Source of the DNA: Acidimicrobiia bacterium
GTDB lineage: Bacteria; Actinomycetota; Acidimicrobiia; Acidimicrobiales; Bin134
Reading direction: 5' to 3'
Assembly (NCBI GenBank): GCA_022826705.1
Contig: JAJDUJ010000025.1
Location: 92,956 to 156,955 of the forward strand
Length of the DNA: 64,000 nucleotides
Part shown: piece after piece, positions 26,163-34,992 of the stretch
Numbering within the stretch: the stretch's first letter is position 1
Layout: each line of letters starts with the position of its first letter
Notes under the pieces: generated by a model
What the model saw: only the letters and a program-made list of their open reading frames with translations
Told to the model about the DNA's origin: nothing
Database searches by the model: none
Made by a program: the position numbers and the translations under genes

Positions 26163-27173
26163 CTATCTGCGGCGTCGTCGGGCCCGGTCGAGGTCTTGGT
26201 CGGCCAACTCTTCGGCCAACTCCAAGTAGCGCCGCAGGCGGCCAGGGTCCACGTTGCCGGCCACTGCGCAGTCAGGCTCGCCCTGGTGCCAGCAATCCTC
26301 GGCAAAGCGGCACTCGTGGTCGAGGGCGTCGATCTCGGCGTAGGCCGCGGCCAACCCTTCCCACGCATCCCACGGTCCTACGGCTCGGATGCCGGGCGTG
26401 TCTACGATCGATCCACCGCCGGGCAGCGCGATGAGACGCCGCGCGATGGTGGTGTGGCGGCCCCGGGCGTCGCCCGCCCGCACCTCCTGAGTGGCCTGCA
26501 CCTCGTCGCCCACCAACGCGTTGATGAGCGTCGACTTGCCCACTCCCGACGGTCCCAGCAGCGCCAGAGTACGGCCCCCCTCCAGCAGGGCGGTCAGATT
26601 GTCGAGCCCCTCGCCCCGCAACGCGGCAGTGATCACCACCGTGGCCCCCGGGGCCAGAACGGCGGCCTTTTCGGCATCCCGCTCGGGATAACGGCGAAGA
26701 TCGGCTTTGGCCAGGATCACCGCCACCGTCGCGCCCGACTGCCAGCCAACCACGCAGAAGCGCTCCAGTTGGGCCGGGTTGATGCGCCGGTCGAGACCGT
26801 GTACCACCCCAACAACGTCGGCGTTGGCCACCAGCGTTTGGGCCCGGGCGTGCTCGGCTGGATCTCGCCTTACCACCAGCGTGCGTCGCTCCAGCACTTG
26901 CTCCACCACGGGGCTGTCGTCGAGGTCGGGAACGACGGTGACCCAGTCGCCGGTCACCGGGGCCACATCGCCTTGGGCTCGAAGGGAATCGGACGAGACT
27001 CGGATCTGGCCCTCGTCGGTAATCACCTCGCACTCACCACGGTCCACCTGCACCACTCGGCCCAGTTGTCCTGCCTGACTCTGGGCCAGTTCCCGCCACC
27101 GCTGGTCGACGCCCAGGGCCTCCAACGGCGTCATTGGGTGCTGAATAGCGTGAGTGCCATATTCCGGCTCCAT
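26163..27173 (-). CDS. rsgA: Ribosome small-subunit-dependent GTPase RsgA
   Basis: A 336-residue circularly permuted GTPase that checks late 30S maturation. An N-terminal OB-fold precedes the GTPase motifs in permuted order: G4-type VILAKADL, then the P-loop LLGPSGVGKSTLINALVG, then DTPGIR. The C-terminal zinc domain shows HECRFAEDCWHQGEPDCAV with Cys/His ligands. Start ATG 27173 (MEPEYGTHA). Divergent from the molybdoenzyme gene over 98 bp. Confidence 0.95.
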   Translation of the reverse strand: MEPEYGTHAIQHPMTPLEALGVDQRWRELAQSQAGQLGRVVQVDRGECEVITDEGQIRVSSDSLRAQGDVAPVTGDWVTVVPDLDDSPVVEQVLERRTLVVRRDPAEHARAQTLVANADVVGVVHGLDRRINPAQLERFCVVGWQSGATVAVILAKADLRRYPERDAEKAAVLAPGATVVITAALRGEGLDNLTALLEGGRTLALLGPSGVGKSTLINALVGDEVQATQEVRAGDARGRHTTIARRLIALPGGGSIVDTPGIRAVGPWDAWEGLAAAYAEIDALDHECRFAEDCWHQGEPDCAVAGNVDPGRLRRYLELAEELADQDLDRARRRRR

Positions 27174-27271
27174 GTGGTGGGTCTATTGGCCCAAACGGTG
27201 GAAAATCACAATAGCCTTAGTGCCACACAGCCGGATAAAGAACGACCGGCCTAGCTGATCGGAATGCATAC

Positions 27272-29059
27272 ATGAGCGAATCCGAAGCGACCGCATCGCC
27301 CCAAGGGCGAGCGGTCATCTCGCCCCTTAGCGCAATTGCCATTGGCATCGTGGCTGCCGGCGGGGCGTTGGGCTTGAGCGAGATCCTGTCGGGGTTGAGC
27401 CGCAAGATCCCGTCGCTGGTGGTCTCGGTGGCTGAAGAGATCGTGGACATCACCCCCGGTTTCATTGCCCGCTGGTCCATCGACACCCTCGGCAGCGCCC
27501 AGAAGCCGGCGTTGGTGTGGGGCATCGTCATCGTGTCGATTCTGCTCGGCGCGGTGTTGGGCTGGCCCTCCCGGAAGCGCTGGTGGGTGATGCCCGCCGG
27601 TCTCGTGGTTTTCGCCGTTGTTGGCGGGTGGGCTGCGGCCCGCAACCCCCTGTCCAGCGATGGTTTGGGATGGATGACGGGCCTGGTGTCAGGGGCCTTC
27701 GGGATCGCGGTGTTCTTGAGTCTGTATGCGCTTGCGCTGGCGGCAATTCCATCGGGCGAATCCGACGAACCTACGGAAGAGCAGCGGGTGCCGATGGTGG
27801 GCCGGGGCCGCTTCAACGACCGGCGCCGCTTCGTGGGAGCGGTAGGCCTCATGGCCGGGGCTTCGCTGGCCGGTGGCCTGCTCGGGCGATGGCTGCGGCG
27901 GCGCGACACCGTGGAAGGAGCTCGCGAGGGGGTTGCCGAGGCCCTCCAAGGACGCACTATCGCGACACCGACTGCCCGACCCACACCGGTTCCCACCGCG
28001 CAGGCTGGGGACGATGATGCCATGGTCGACTCCTCCCCAGGTTCAACCCCTGAAGCCACACCCGCCGCGGGCGCTGATCCCACGGCCGAGCCCACCGCGG
28101 AGGCAACGGGCGAGCCCACCCCTTCAGTCACAGCCGAACCAGTAAGGGAGCCCAACTTCGACCACATCGCCGGGATCGCCCCGCTCATCACTCCCAACGA
28201 GGACTTCTATCTGATCGACACCGCCCTCTCGTATCCTCAGGTGGACCCCGCCGACTGGTCGCTTCAGATCCACGGCATGGTGGACCGAGAGGTGGAGATC
28301 AGCTTCGACGAACTGCTCGACCTGGGCCTGGTTCGAGAGCAAGTGACCCTGTCGTGTGTGTCCAACTCTGTAGGCGGTCGGCTTGTGGGCAATGCCGAAT
28401 GGGTTGGTGTTCCCCTGGCCAGAGTGCTGGACGAGGCCGGGGTGCAGCCGGGGGCCACGCAGATCGTGGGCCGCTCCATAGATCGGTGGACGGCGGGCTT
28501 TCCCACCGAGGTGGCGCTCGACGGCAGGGTGGCCATGGTGGCCGTGCAGATGAACGGCGAGCCGCTGCCCATCTCCCACGGCTTCCCCGCTCGTCTGGTG
28601 GTGGCCGGGCTCTACGGCTACGTGTCGGCCACCAAGTGGCTGTCAGACATCGAGCTCACCACCTGGGAAGCGTTCGACGGCTACTGGATCCCCCGCGGCT
28701 GGTCGAAAGAGGGGCCGATCAAGACCCAGTCCCGCATCGATGTGCCCCGACGGGGCTCTGTGATCGACCCCGGCCCGACGGCGATTGCCGGCGTGGCCTG
28801 GGCCCCCAGTCGGGCCATCGAAAAGGTGGAAGTTCAGGTGGACGAAGAGCCATGGGTGGAGGCTGAGCTCAGCCGGGAGACCACTATCAACTCTTGGCGG
28901 CAGTGGATGGTGACGTGGAACGCCACCCCCGGCCGGCACCAAGTGCGAGTGAGGGCCACCGACGGCACCAACACCACCCAGACCCCCGAGATCACCGACC
29001 CCGCCCCCGACGGCGCCACCGGCTGGCACACCATCCAAGTAAGGGCGGAGGAGGCCTGA
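27272..29059 (+). CDS. Membrane-anchored sulfite-oxidase-type molybdopterin oxidoreductase
   Basis: A 595-residue protein. The N-terminal ~215 residues hold about four membrane helices, then a Thr/Pro/Ala/Glu-rich linker (about 230-290), then a sulfite-oxidase/YedY Mo-pterin domain. The likely Mo-ligating cysteine is Cys362 in VTLSCVSNSVGG. ISHGFPARLVVAGLYGYVSATKWL and the C-terminal Mo-co dimerisation-type domain (IEKVEVQVDEEPWVEAEL) follow. It probably oxidises or reduces a small substrate on the outer face. moeA, moaA and moaC 8 kb upstream would supply its cofactor. Substrate unknown. Confidence 0.87.
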   Translation: MSESEATASPQGRAVISPLSAIAIGIVAAGGALGLSEILSGLSRKIPSLVVSVAEEIVDITPGFIARWSIDTLGSAQKPALVWGIVIVSILLGAVLGWPSRKRWWVMPAGLVVFAVVGGWAAARNPLSSDGLGWMTGLVSGAFGIAVFLSLYALALAAIPSGESDEPTEEQRVPMVGRGRFNDRRRFVGAVGLMAGASLAGGLLGRWLRRRDTVEGAREGVAEALQGRTIATPTARPTPVPTAQAGDDDAMVDSSPGSTPEATPAAGADPTAEPTAEATGEPTPSVTAEPVREPNFDHIAGIAPLITPNEDFYLIDTALSYPQVDPADWSLQIHGMVDREVEISFDELLDLGLVREQVTLSCVSNSVGGRLVGNAEWVGVPLARVLDEAGVQPGATQIVGRSIDRWTAGFPTEVALDGRVAMVAVQMNGEPLPISHGFPARLVVAGLYGYVSATKWLSDIELTTWEAFDGYWIPRGWSKEGPIKTQSRIDVPRRGSVIDPGPTAIAGVAWAPSRAIEKVEVQVDEEPWVEAELSRETTINSWRQWMVTWNATPGRHQVRVRATDGTNTTQTPEITDPAPDGATGWHTIQVRAEEA

Positions 29060-29073
29060 TCCCCTGGGGCTTC

Positions 29074-30756
29074 CTATTCCTCTACGAAGGTGTTGGCGAC
29101 TTCACCTGACAAGACGGACTTCAGCACCTTGCCGGAGGCGTTGCGGGGAAGGGGTTCAGTGCGGACTTCGATGTAGGCCGGCACCTTGTAGTAGGCCAGC
29201 GCCTCCCCGACGAATTGCTGGATCTCGGCGGCCTCCAGTGAGGTGCCGGTGTGGGGCACCACCACTGCCTTCACCTCCTGGCCCAGTGTCCGGTGGTCCA
29301 CCCCGATGACCGCGGCCTCGTGGATGCCGGGGTGCTCCTCCAACCGGTTCTCGATCTCTATGGGGTAGATGTTCTCGCCGCCCCGGATGATCATGTCCCG
29401 CACGCGGGAGGCGATGGTCAGCATGTCGCCCCGTATGTGGCCGAAATCGCCTGTGCGCAGCCAATGCCCGGGAAAGAAGGCAGCCTTGGTGGTCTCGGGC
29501 TGGTTCCAGTAGCCGGGCATCACGTTCGGACCCCGCACGCACACCTCGCCGATGGTGCCGTCGGGCACCCGGTTGCCGTCGTGGTCGCGGATCTCCACCT
29601 GCACGGTGGGAAGCGGTGTTCCTGCACAGGTCGGATCATCGTGCAGCATTTGCGAGGTGGCGATGGTGGCCAAGGCGCCGGTCTCGGTGCTGCCGTAGCC
29701 CACCTGCATCTGGGGGGCGGCGTCGGGAAGCCGCTCCCGGATGGCCCGCTGGAGCTCGGGCGACCACACCGACCCGCCCCCGCCGCACGCCCGCACCGAG
29801 GAGTGGTCGTAGTCGTTCAGCGCGGGGTGCTCCAACAATCGCCATACCTGAGTAGTGACCCCGCCCCAGCGGCTGATCCGCTCCTGCTCGGTGAGCCGGA
29901 ATATCTTCTCGGGGTCGAAACGGCCGGTGGTCCACACCGACTTCATGCCATTGGCCACCATGGCCACCGCCGCCGAATGCAATCCCGACACATGAAAGAG
30001 GGGGCTGCTCACTAGCGAGCACGGCTCAGGGGCATCGGGGTCGGTGGGGCGATCGGCGAGGCCGGCCATCAGGGCCGAGCGGGCACCGGAGAAGGCGGTG
30101 ATGCCCAAGAAGGCGATGATGTTGCGGTGGGTGTTGATCGCCCCTTTGGGCCGTCCGGTGGTGCCCGAGGTGAACAGCACCACCGCGGGGTCGTCCTCTT
30201 TGATGGGCACATCGGGCAGCGGGGCAGTCATGTCGAAGCCCGACAGCCGGTCGTCGAAGTCCTCCTCCACAATCACCGTGGCCATTCCGGGATCGGTCCC
30301 CTGGAGGCGGGCCAGGCGTTTCTGGTCGGCGATGAGCAGCTTGGGCTCGGTCAGCCCCAGCCCGTAGACGATCTCATCGCCGGTCCACCAGCCGTTCATG
30401 CCCACCGCGATGGCTCCGAGTGAGACGGCCGCCCACATACCGATGATCCACTCCGGGCTGTTGGCCCCCAGCAGGGCCACTCGGTCACCAGGGCCGATGC
30501 CGTAGCCCACAGCCATCGCAGCGGCGGCCGATGCCACCAGTCGTTCGTGCTGTACGAAGCTGTAGCGCCGACCGTCGTCCCAGATGAACAGCTCCCGGTC
30601 GCCATGCTCAACTGATCGGGCCAGCAACTCCCGAAGCGATCTGGCCCGGTTGGCGAACACCTCGTAGCTCTCGCCGTTGACAGTGTCGGTGGTGGTCTCA
30701 AAGGGGCTTCCTGGTGCGAGCAGGAGTTCCTCGGCCTCTTGAAGGGTCATTCCCAT
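29074..30756 (-). CDS. Class I adenylate-forming acyl-CoA synthetase
   Basis: A 560-residue AMP-dependent ligase that activates a carboxylic acid to acyl-AMP, then acyl-CoA. Motifs: VVLFTSGTTGRPKGAINTH (P-loop), VGYGSTETG, the WLRTGDFGHI adenylate-binding Asp, RDMIIRGGENIYPIEIE hinge, and PRNASGKVLKSVL with the catalytic Lys near the C-terminus. I place the start at ATG 30756 (MGMTLQEAEELLL), leaving 26 bp to the divergent acyl-CoA dehydrogenase; ATG 30750 is equally possible. Fatty-acid or related ligase; chain specificity unknown. Confidence 0.9.
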   Translation of the reverse strand: MGMTLQEAEELLLAPGSPFETTTDTVNGESYEVFANRARSLRELLARSVEHGDRELFIWDDGRRYSFVQHERLVASAAAAMAVGYGIGPGDRVALLGANSPEWIIGMWAAVSLGAIAVGMNGWWTGDEIVYGLGLTEPKLLIADQKRLARLQGTDPGMATVIVEEDFDDRLSGFDMTAPLPDVPIKEDDPAVVLFTSGTTGRPKGAINTHRNIIAFLGITAFSGARSALMAGLADRPTDPDAPEPCSLVSSPLFHVSGLHSAAVAMVANGMKSVWTTGRFDPEKIFRLTEQERISRWGGVTTQVWRLLEHPALNDYDHSSVRACGGGGSVWSPELQRAIRERLPDAAPQMQVGYGSTETGALATIATSQMLHDDPTCAGTPLPTVQVEIRDHDGNRVPDGTIGEVCVRGPNVMPGYWNQPETTKAAFFPGHWLRTGDFGHIRGDMLTIASRVRDMIIRGGENIYPIEIENRLEEHPGIHEAAVIGVDHRTLGQEVKAVVVPHTGTSLEAAEIQQFVGEALAYYKVPAYIEVRTEPLPRNASGKVLKSVLSGEVANTFVEE

Positions 30757-30782
30757 AGGACCCGACGGTAGAGTTTCGCCGA

Positions 30783-31970
30783 GTGGATTTCGACCTGACC
30801 CCTGCTGAGAGGGATTTTCGCGACGAGGTGCGCACATGGCTGGAGGAGCACCTGGTGGGGGACTTCGCCGGGCTTCGGGGCCGGGGTGGGATGGGCCAGG
30901 AGGACATTCCCGCCGAGGAGCAGATCGCCTGGGAGCGCGAGCTGGCCGGCGGAGGCTGGCTGGGCATCGACTTTCCCGCTCATCTGGGGGGCCGGGAGTG
31001 CAGCCTGTCGGAGCAGGTGCTGTTCCACCAGACCTATGTGGAGGCTCGGGCGCCGGGAAGGCTGCCCAATATGGGCGTCACGCTGTTGGGGCCGACATTG
31101 GTGGCCTACGGCACGCCCGAGCAGCAGGAGCGGTTCGTGCCGCCGATCCTGTCGGGCGAGGAGTTCTGGTGCCAGGGCTATTCCGAGCCCAATGCCGGGT
31201 CGGATCTGGCCAATGTGGGCACCAAGGCGGTGCTCGACGGCGATCGATGGGTGGTCAACGGCCAGAAGATCTGGACCTCGCTGGCCCAGTATTCCGACTG
31301 GTGCTTTGTGGTGTGCCGCACCGACCCCGACTCCGCCCGCCACGCCGGGCTCTCCTACCTGCTGGTGCCCATGGACCAGCCGGGGATTGAGATCCGCCCC
31401 ATCGTGCAGATCACCGGCGGAACCGAGTTCAACGAGGTGTTCTTCGACGATGCGGTGACCGATGCCGATCTGGTGGTGGGCCAGCCCGGCCGAGGTTGGG
31501 AAGTGGCCATGGGCACGCTGGCCTTCGAGCGGGGGGCGTCCACGCTGGGCCAGCAGACCTACTTCCGCCAAGAGCTGGACGCGCTATTGGCCGAGGCCCG
31601 GGCCAACGGCACCGCTGATGATTTGGTGGTCCGCCAGGAGCTGGCCCAGGCCTACGCCACGTTGGAGATCATGCGGTATAACAACCTGCGCATGCTTACC
31701 GTGGTGGATGCCGGCGGGGTGCCGGGGCCGGAGATGTCCATCGGCAAGCTGCTGTGGTCCAACTGGCACCGCTCGTTGGGTGAGCTGATGGTGGGCGTGC
31801 GGGGGGCAGACGCCCTGGCGGTGGCGGCTGACGGCGAGGACTACTCGCTGGACTCCTGGCAGCGCACGTTCCTGTACAGCCGATCCCACACCATTTACGC
31901 CGGGTCGAACGAGATTCAGCGAAACATCATCGGCGAGCGGGTTTTGGGCCTGCCCCGAGAGCCGCGATGA
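30783..31970 (+). CDS. Acyl-CoA dehydrogenase
   Basis: A 395-residue flavoprotein of the ACAD family introducing a 2,3-double bond into acyl-CoA. Seen: N-terminal helical domain (DFDLTPAERDFRDEVRTWL), WCQGYSEPNAGSDLANVGTKA (FAD/substrate region), VNGQKIWTSLAQYSDW, ITGGTEFNEVFFDD, and the C-terminal SRSHTIYAGSNEIQRNIIGERVLGLPRE. GTG start at 30783. Followed by thiolase (27-bp gap) and an SDR (7-bp gap), giving a plausible beta-oxidation operon divergent from the ligase. Confidence 0.93.
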   Translation: MDFDLTPAERDFRDEVRTWLEEHLVGDFAGLRGRGGMGQEDIPAEEQIAWERELAGGGWLGIDFPAHLGGRECSLSEQVLFHQTYVEARAPGRLPNMGVTLLGPTLVAYGTPEQQERFVPPILSGEEFWCQGYSEPNAGSDLANVGTKAVLDGDRWVVNGQKIWTSLAQYSDWCFVVCRTDPDSARHAGLSYLLVPMDQPGIEIRPIVQITGGTEFNEVFFDDAVTDADLVVGQPGRGWEVAMGTLAFERGASTLGQQTYFRQELDALLAEARANGTADDLVVRQELAQAYATLEIMRYNNLRMLTVVDAGGVPGPEMSIGKLLWSNWHRSLGELMVGVRGADALAVAADGEDYSLDSWQRTFLYSRSHTIYAGSNEIQRNIIGERVLGLPREPR

Positions 31971-31997
31971 TTTCAAGTATCGGAAAGAGGAGCAGCC

Positions 31998-33155
31998 ATG
32001 GCTGAGGCATACATCATCGACGCAGTCCGCACCCCGGTAGGACGAAGGGGCGGCAGCCTGTCGGAGATCCACCCGGCTGATCTGGGGGCCCATCCCATTC
32101 TCGGGCTTCTCGATCGCACCGGTGTCGACCCGGCCGCGGTGGACGACGTGATGTACGGATGTGTGGATGCCCTCGGCCCCCAGGCCGGCGACATCGCCCG
32201 CACCGCCTGGCTGGCCGCCGGACTGCCCGAGCACGTGCCCGGCACCACCATCGACCGCCAGTGCGGATCGGCCCAGCAGGCCGTCCACTTCGCGGCTCAG
32301 GCGGTGATGGCCGGCGTGAACGACATGGTGGTGGCCGGCGGCGTTCAGAACATGAGCATGATCCCCATTGGTGCGGCCATGACCGTGGCCGAGCACGTGG
32401 GGGTGACCGATCCCGATCCCTTCACTGGCTCCGATGGCTGGGTGGACCGCTACGGCACCCAGGAGGTTTCGCAGTTCCGGGGAGCGGAGATGATCGCCGA
32501 GCACTGGGACATAAGCCGAGAGCAGATGGAGGAGTTCGCCCTGGCCAGCCACGAGCGGGCCGCCACCGCCACCGACGAGGGCCGGTTCGAGAACGAGATC
32601 CTGCCCCTGGCCGGCCTGGAGTTCGACGAGGGCATCCGGCGGGGCACCACGCTGGAGAAGATGGCCGGCTTGTCCACGCTGATCGAGGGCGGGCGGCTGA
32701 CCGCGGCGGTGTCCAGCCAGATCTCCGACGCGGGCTGCGCCATGTTGATCTGCGGGGAGCAGGCGGTGGCCGACCACGGGTTGAAGCCCCGGGCCCGCTT
32801 CCACCACTTGTCGGTGCGGGGCGCCGACCCCATCTACATGCTCACCGGCCCCATTCCGGCCACTGAGTACGCGCTGGCCCGTACCGGCATGACCATTGAC
32901 GACATCGACCTGTTCGAGTGCAACGAGGCCTTCGCCTCGGTGGTGCTGGCCTGGATGGGCGAGCACGACGTGCCCCACGAGAAGGTCAACGTGAACGGCG
33001 GGGCCATCGCCCTGGGCCACCCGCTAGGGGCCACCGGAGCCCGGCTCATGACCACCCTGCTGAACGAGCTGGAGCGCACCGGCGGCCGTTACGGGCTGCA
33101 AACCATGTGCGAGGGCGGCGGCCAGGCCAACGTCACCATCATCGAGCGGCTGTAG
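31998..33155 (+). CDS. Thiolase-family acetyl-CoA acyltransferase
   Basis: A 385-residue thiolase performing the CoA-dependent cleavage (or reverse condensation) of 3-ketoacyl-CoA. Catalytic residues are visible: nucleophile Cys in TTIDRQCGSAQQAVH (about residue 91), NEAFASV, the His in NGGAIALGHPLGATGAR, and the C-terminal Cys in MCEGGGQANVTI. Length fits degradative thiolases. Preceded by acyl-CoA dehydrogenase and followed 7 bp later by an SDR. Confidence 0.94.
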   Translation: MAEAYIIDAVRTPVGRRGGSLSEIHPADLGAHPILGLLDRTGVDPAAVDDVMYGCVDALGPQAGDIARTAWLAAGLPEHVPGTTIDRQCGSAQQAVHFAAQAVMAGVNDMVVAGGVQNMSMIPIGAAMTVAEHVGVTDPDPFTGSDGWVDRYGTQEVSQFRGAEMIAEHWDISREQMEEFALASHERAATATDEGRFENEILPLAGLEFDEGIRRGTTLEKMAGLSTLIEGGRLTAAVSSQISDAGCAMLICGEQAVADHGLKPRARFHHLSVRGADPIYMLTGPIPATEYALARTGMTIDDIDLFECNEAFASVVLAWMGEHDVPHEKVNVNGGAIALGHPLGATGARLMTTLLNELERTGGRYGLQTMCEGGGQANVTIIERL

Positions 33156-33162
33156 CAGCGCC

Positions 33163-33900
33163 ATGACCGAGTTTGCCGACAAGGTGGTGATCGTCACCGG
33201 CGCGGCTCGGGGGATCGGACGGAGCACCGCCGCGCTGTTCGCGGATGCGGGGGCGGTGGTCGTCGGGGCCGATCGGGATGTTGAGGCTCTGGAAGCGGTG
33301 GATAGCCTGTCGCTTCGACTGGGTGGCGACGTGGGCGACACCCGCGATGCCCATGCGATCATCGACGACACCCTGGAGTCCTACGGCCGACTCGACGTGC
33401 TGGTGAACAATGCCGGGGTCTGGGTGCTCAAGCCCACCTCCGAGATCACCCCCGAGGAGTGGGACGACCAGCTCTCCACCAACCTGAGGTCGTTCTTCCT
33501 GCTGATCCGCCGGGCCTACCCCGCACTGGCCGAGGCCAGGGGCAGCGTGGTGAACGTGGCCTCCATTGCTGCCCTGCGGTTCACCACCCCCCATGTGGCC
33601 TACGCCTCGGCAAAGGCGGGAGTGATCGCCATGACCAGGGACTTGGCCGCCGAGTACGCCCCCGACGTGAGGGTCAACGCAGTTGCCCCCGGTCCCATCG
33701 ACACCATGCACCTCACCGCCTCGATGACTCCCGAGGAAAAGGACGACTTCGGCCGCCGCTACCCGCTGGGCCGCATGGGCGAGCCCGAAGACGTGGCCCA
33801 CGCCATCGTCTTTCTGGCCTCCCCCAAAGCCGCCTACATCACCGGCGCCACCCTCCCCGTCACCGGAGGCACCGAACTCGGAGTCCCCAGCCTGTTCTAG
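33163..33900 (+). CDS. SDR-family oxidoreductase
   Basis: A 245-residue classical SDR with TGAARGIGRSTAALF, NNAGVW, NVASIAAL (Ser) and YASAKAGVIAMTRD (YxxxK intact), ending in ITGATLPVTGGTELG. It is the third gene after acyl-CoA dehydrogenase and thiolase and could be the 3-hydroxyacyl-CoA dehydrogenase of that set, or act on a ring alcohol; this is inference. It converges on the crotonase gene with a 3-bp gap. Confidence 0.88.
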   Translation: MTEFADKVVIVTGAARGIGRSTAALFADAGAVVVGADRDVEALEAVDSLSLRLGGDVGDTRDAHAIIDDTLESYGRLDVLVNNAGVWVLKPTSEITPEEWDDQLSTNLRSFFLLIRRAYPALAEARGSVVNVASIAALRFTTPHVAYASAKAGVIAMTRDLAAEYAPDVRVNAVAPGPIDTMHLTASMTPEEKDDFGRRYPLGRMGEPEDVAHAIVFLASPKAAYITGATLPVTGGTELGVPSLF

Positions 33901-33903
33901 CGG

Positions 33904-34959
33904 CTAGCCCTCGATGCGGTCGATGAGACCCCAGGCCAGGGCGTCGGTGGCGTCGATCTCGATGTTGGTGAGGGCCATGTAGCAGAGGCGCTGGCGGCCG
34001 ATGCGGCGGGCGATGCTCACGGTGCCGCCCGCGCCGGGCACCAGGCCCATGGCCACCTCGGGCAGCCGGAAGCTGGTGTCGGGGTGGGCGGACACATCGT
34101 GGGCGTAAGCGGGCAGTTCCACGCCCGCCCCCACGCAGGTGCCGTGGACCTTCACCCGGGTCTTGGCCGCCAAGCGGTCGATCCAAAAGGCGGCGCTGCG
34201 CACCGAGCGGACGCGGTGGGCGGTGCCTGGGTCGGGGGTGGTGCCGAACTCGGCCAGGTCGCCGCCGGAGCAGAAGGTGGGCCCGGCGCCGTCGAGCACG
34301 ATGCCGTCCAGGCTGGGGTCGGCCCATGCGGCCCGGAGCTGCTCTACGAGGCCGTCGCGCATCTCGGCGCTGAAGGCGTTGTGGCGTTCGGGCCGGTTGA
34401 GGGTGAGCCGCAGGGTGGAACCGGCGCGCTCAGCCCGCACGGCGGGCTCGGGGTTGTCGGGAACCAGCCGGGAGGGCTGGCTGGCCAGCCACCCCTGGAA
34501 CTGAGGGCCGGACTGGAGGGTGGAGTAGGCCAGCGACTCCGCCACCAGCCCATCGGCGGTGGTTCGGCCTTCGCTTAGGCGCAGTAGTTGCACCAGCGCC
34601 ACCGCCGCGGCTGGCGATGCCGTGGCCGCAGCGGTGATCTGCTCGATCTCCTCGACGGGCACGGCTACCGGGACCGGGAGATCGCCGGGGGCCAGCACGA
34701 TGTCGAAGGCGGCGCAGTGCTCGGCCAGCTTCGGAGCGTCGGCGGAGTCGAAGTCGGCGGTTACATAGGCTGCCATCACCGCCGGGGTGCTCTTTATCAG
34801 GCTGGCCGTCTCTTCGCTGGGCCATTGGGAGATGTCGGCGGCGGTGAGCTCTACGAGCATTACCGGGCAGTCAGCCAGACCCAAGTCCTCCCCGGCATAA
34901 GGGTGGGACAGGAGTTCGAGGGCCTCAGCCAGGCCCGTGGTCTGGATTGGCGCAGCCAT
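33904..34959 (-). CDS. Two-domain enoyl-CoA hydratase/isomerase
   Basis: A 351-residue protein. Residues about 178-351 are a crotonase domain with LTLNRPERHNAFSAEM, the oxyanion-hole element FCSGGDLAEFG and VHGTCVGAGVELPAYAH, but lacking the last trimerisation helices. Residues 1-170 are a helical/alpha-beta extension that I do not recognise. It also contains a partial crotonase-like pattern (ALVQLLRLSEGRTTADGLVAESLAYSTLQ) that could be a permuted tail. The catalytic Glu pattern differs from canonical hydratases. It is next to an acyl-CoA ligase (33-bp gap), a small Cys protein and a permuted CoA-transferase. Confidence 0.8.
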   Translation of the reverse strand: MAAPIQTTGLAEALELLSHPYAGEDLGLADCPVMLVELTAADISQWPSEETASLIKSTPAVMAAYVTADFDSADAPKLAEHCAAFDIVLAPGDLPVPVAVPVEEIEQITAAATASPAAAVALVQLLRLSEGRTTADGLVAESLAYSTLQSGPQFQGWLASQPSRLVPDNPEPAVRAERAGSTLRLTLNRPERHNAFSAEMRDGLVEQLRAAWADPSLDGIVLDGAGPTFCSGGDLAEFGTTPDPGTAHRVRSVRSAAFWIDRLAAKTRVKVHGTCVGAGVELPAYAHDVSAHPDTSFRLPEVAMGLVPGAGGTVSIARRIGRQRLCYMALTNIEIDATDALAWGLIDRIEG

Positions 34960-34992
34960 TACTGAGTGACCGCAGACTAGCGCGGGAGGGAA

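Noticed and set aside
31584..33020. Minus-strand frame of 478 codons
   Set aside because: Antisense to the thiolase and acyl-CoA dehydrogenase; no recognisable motif.
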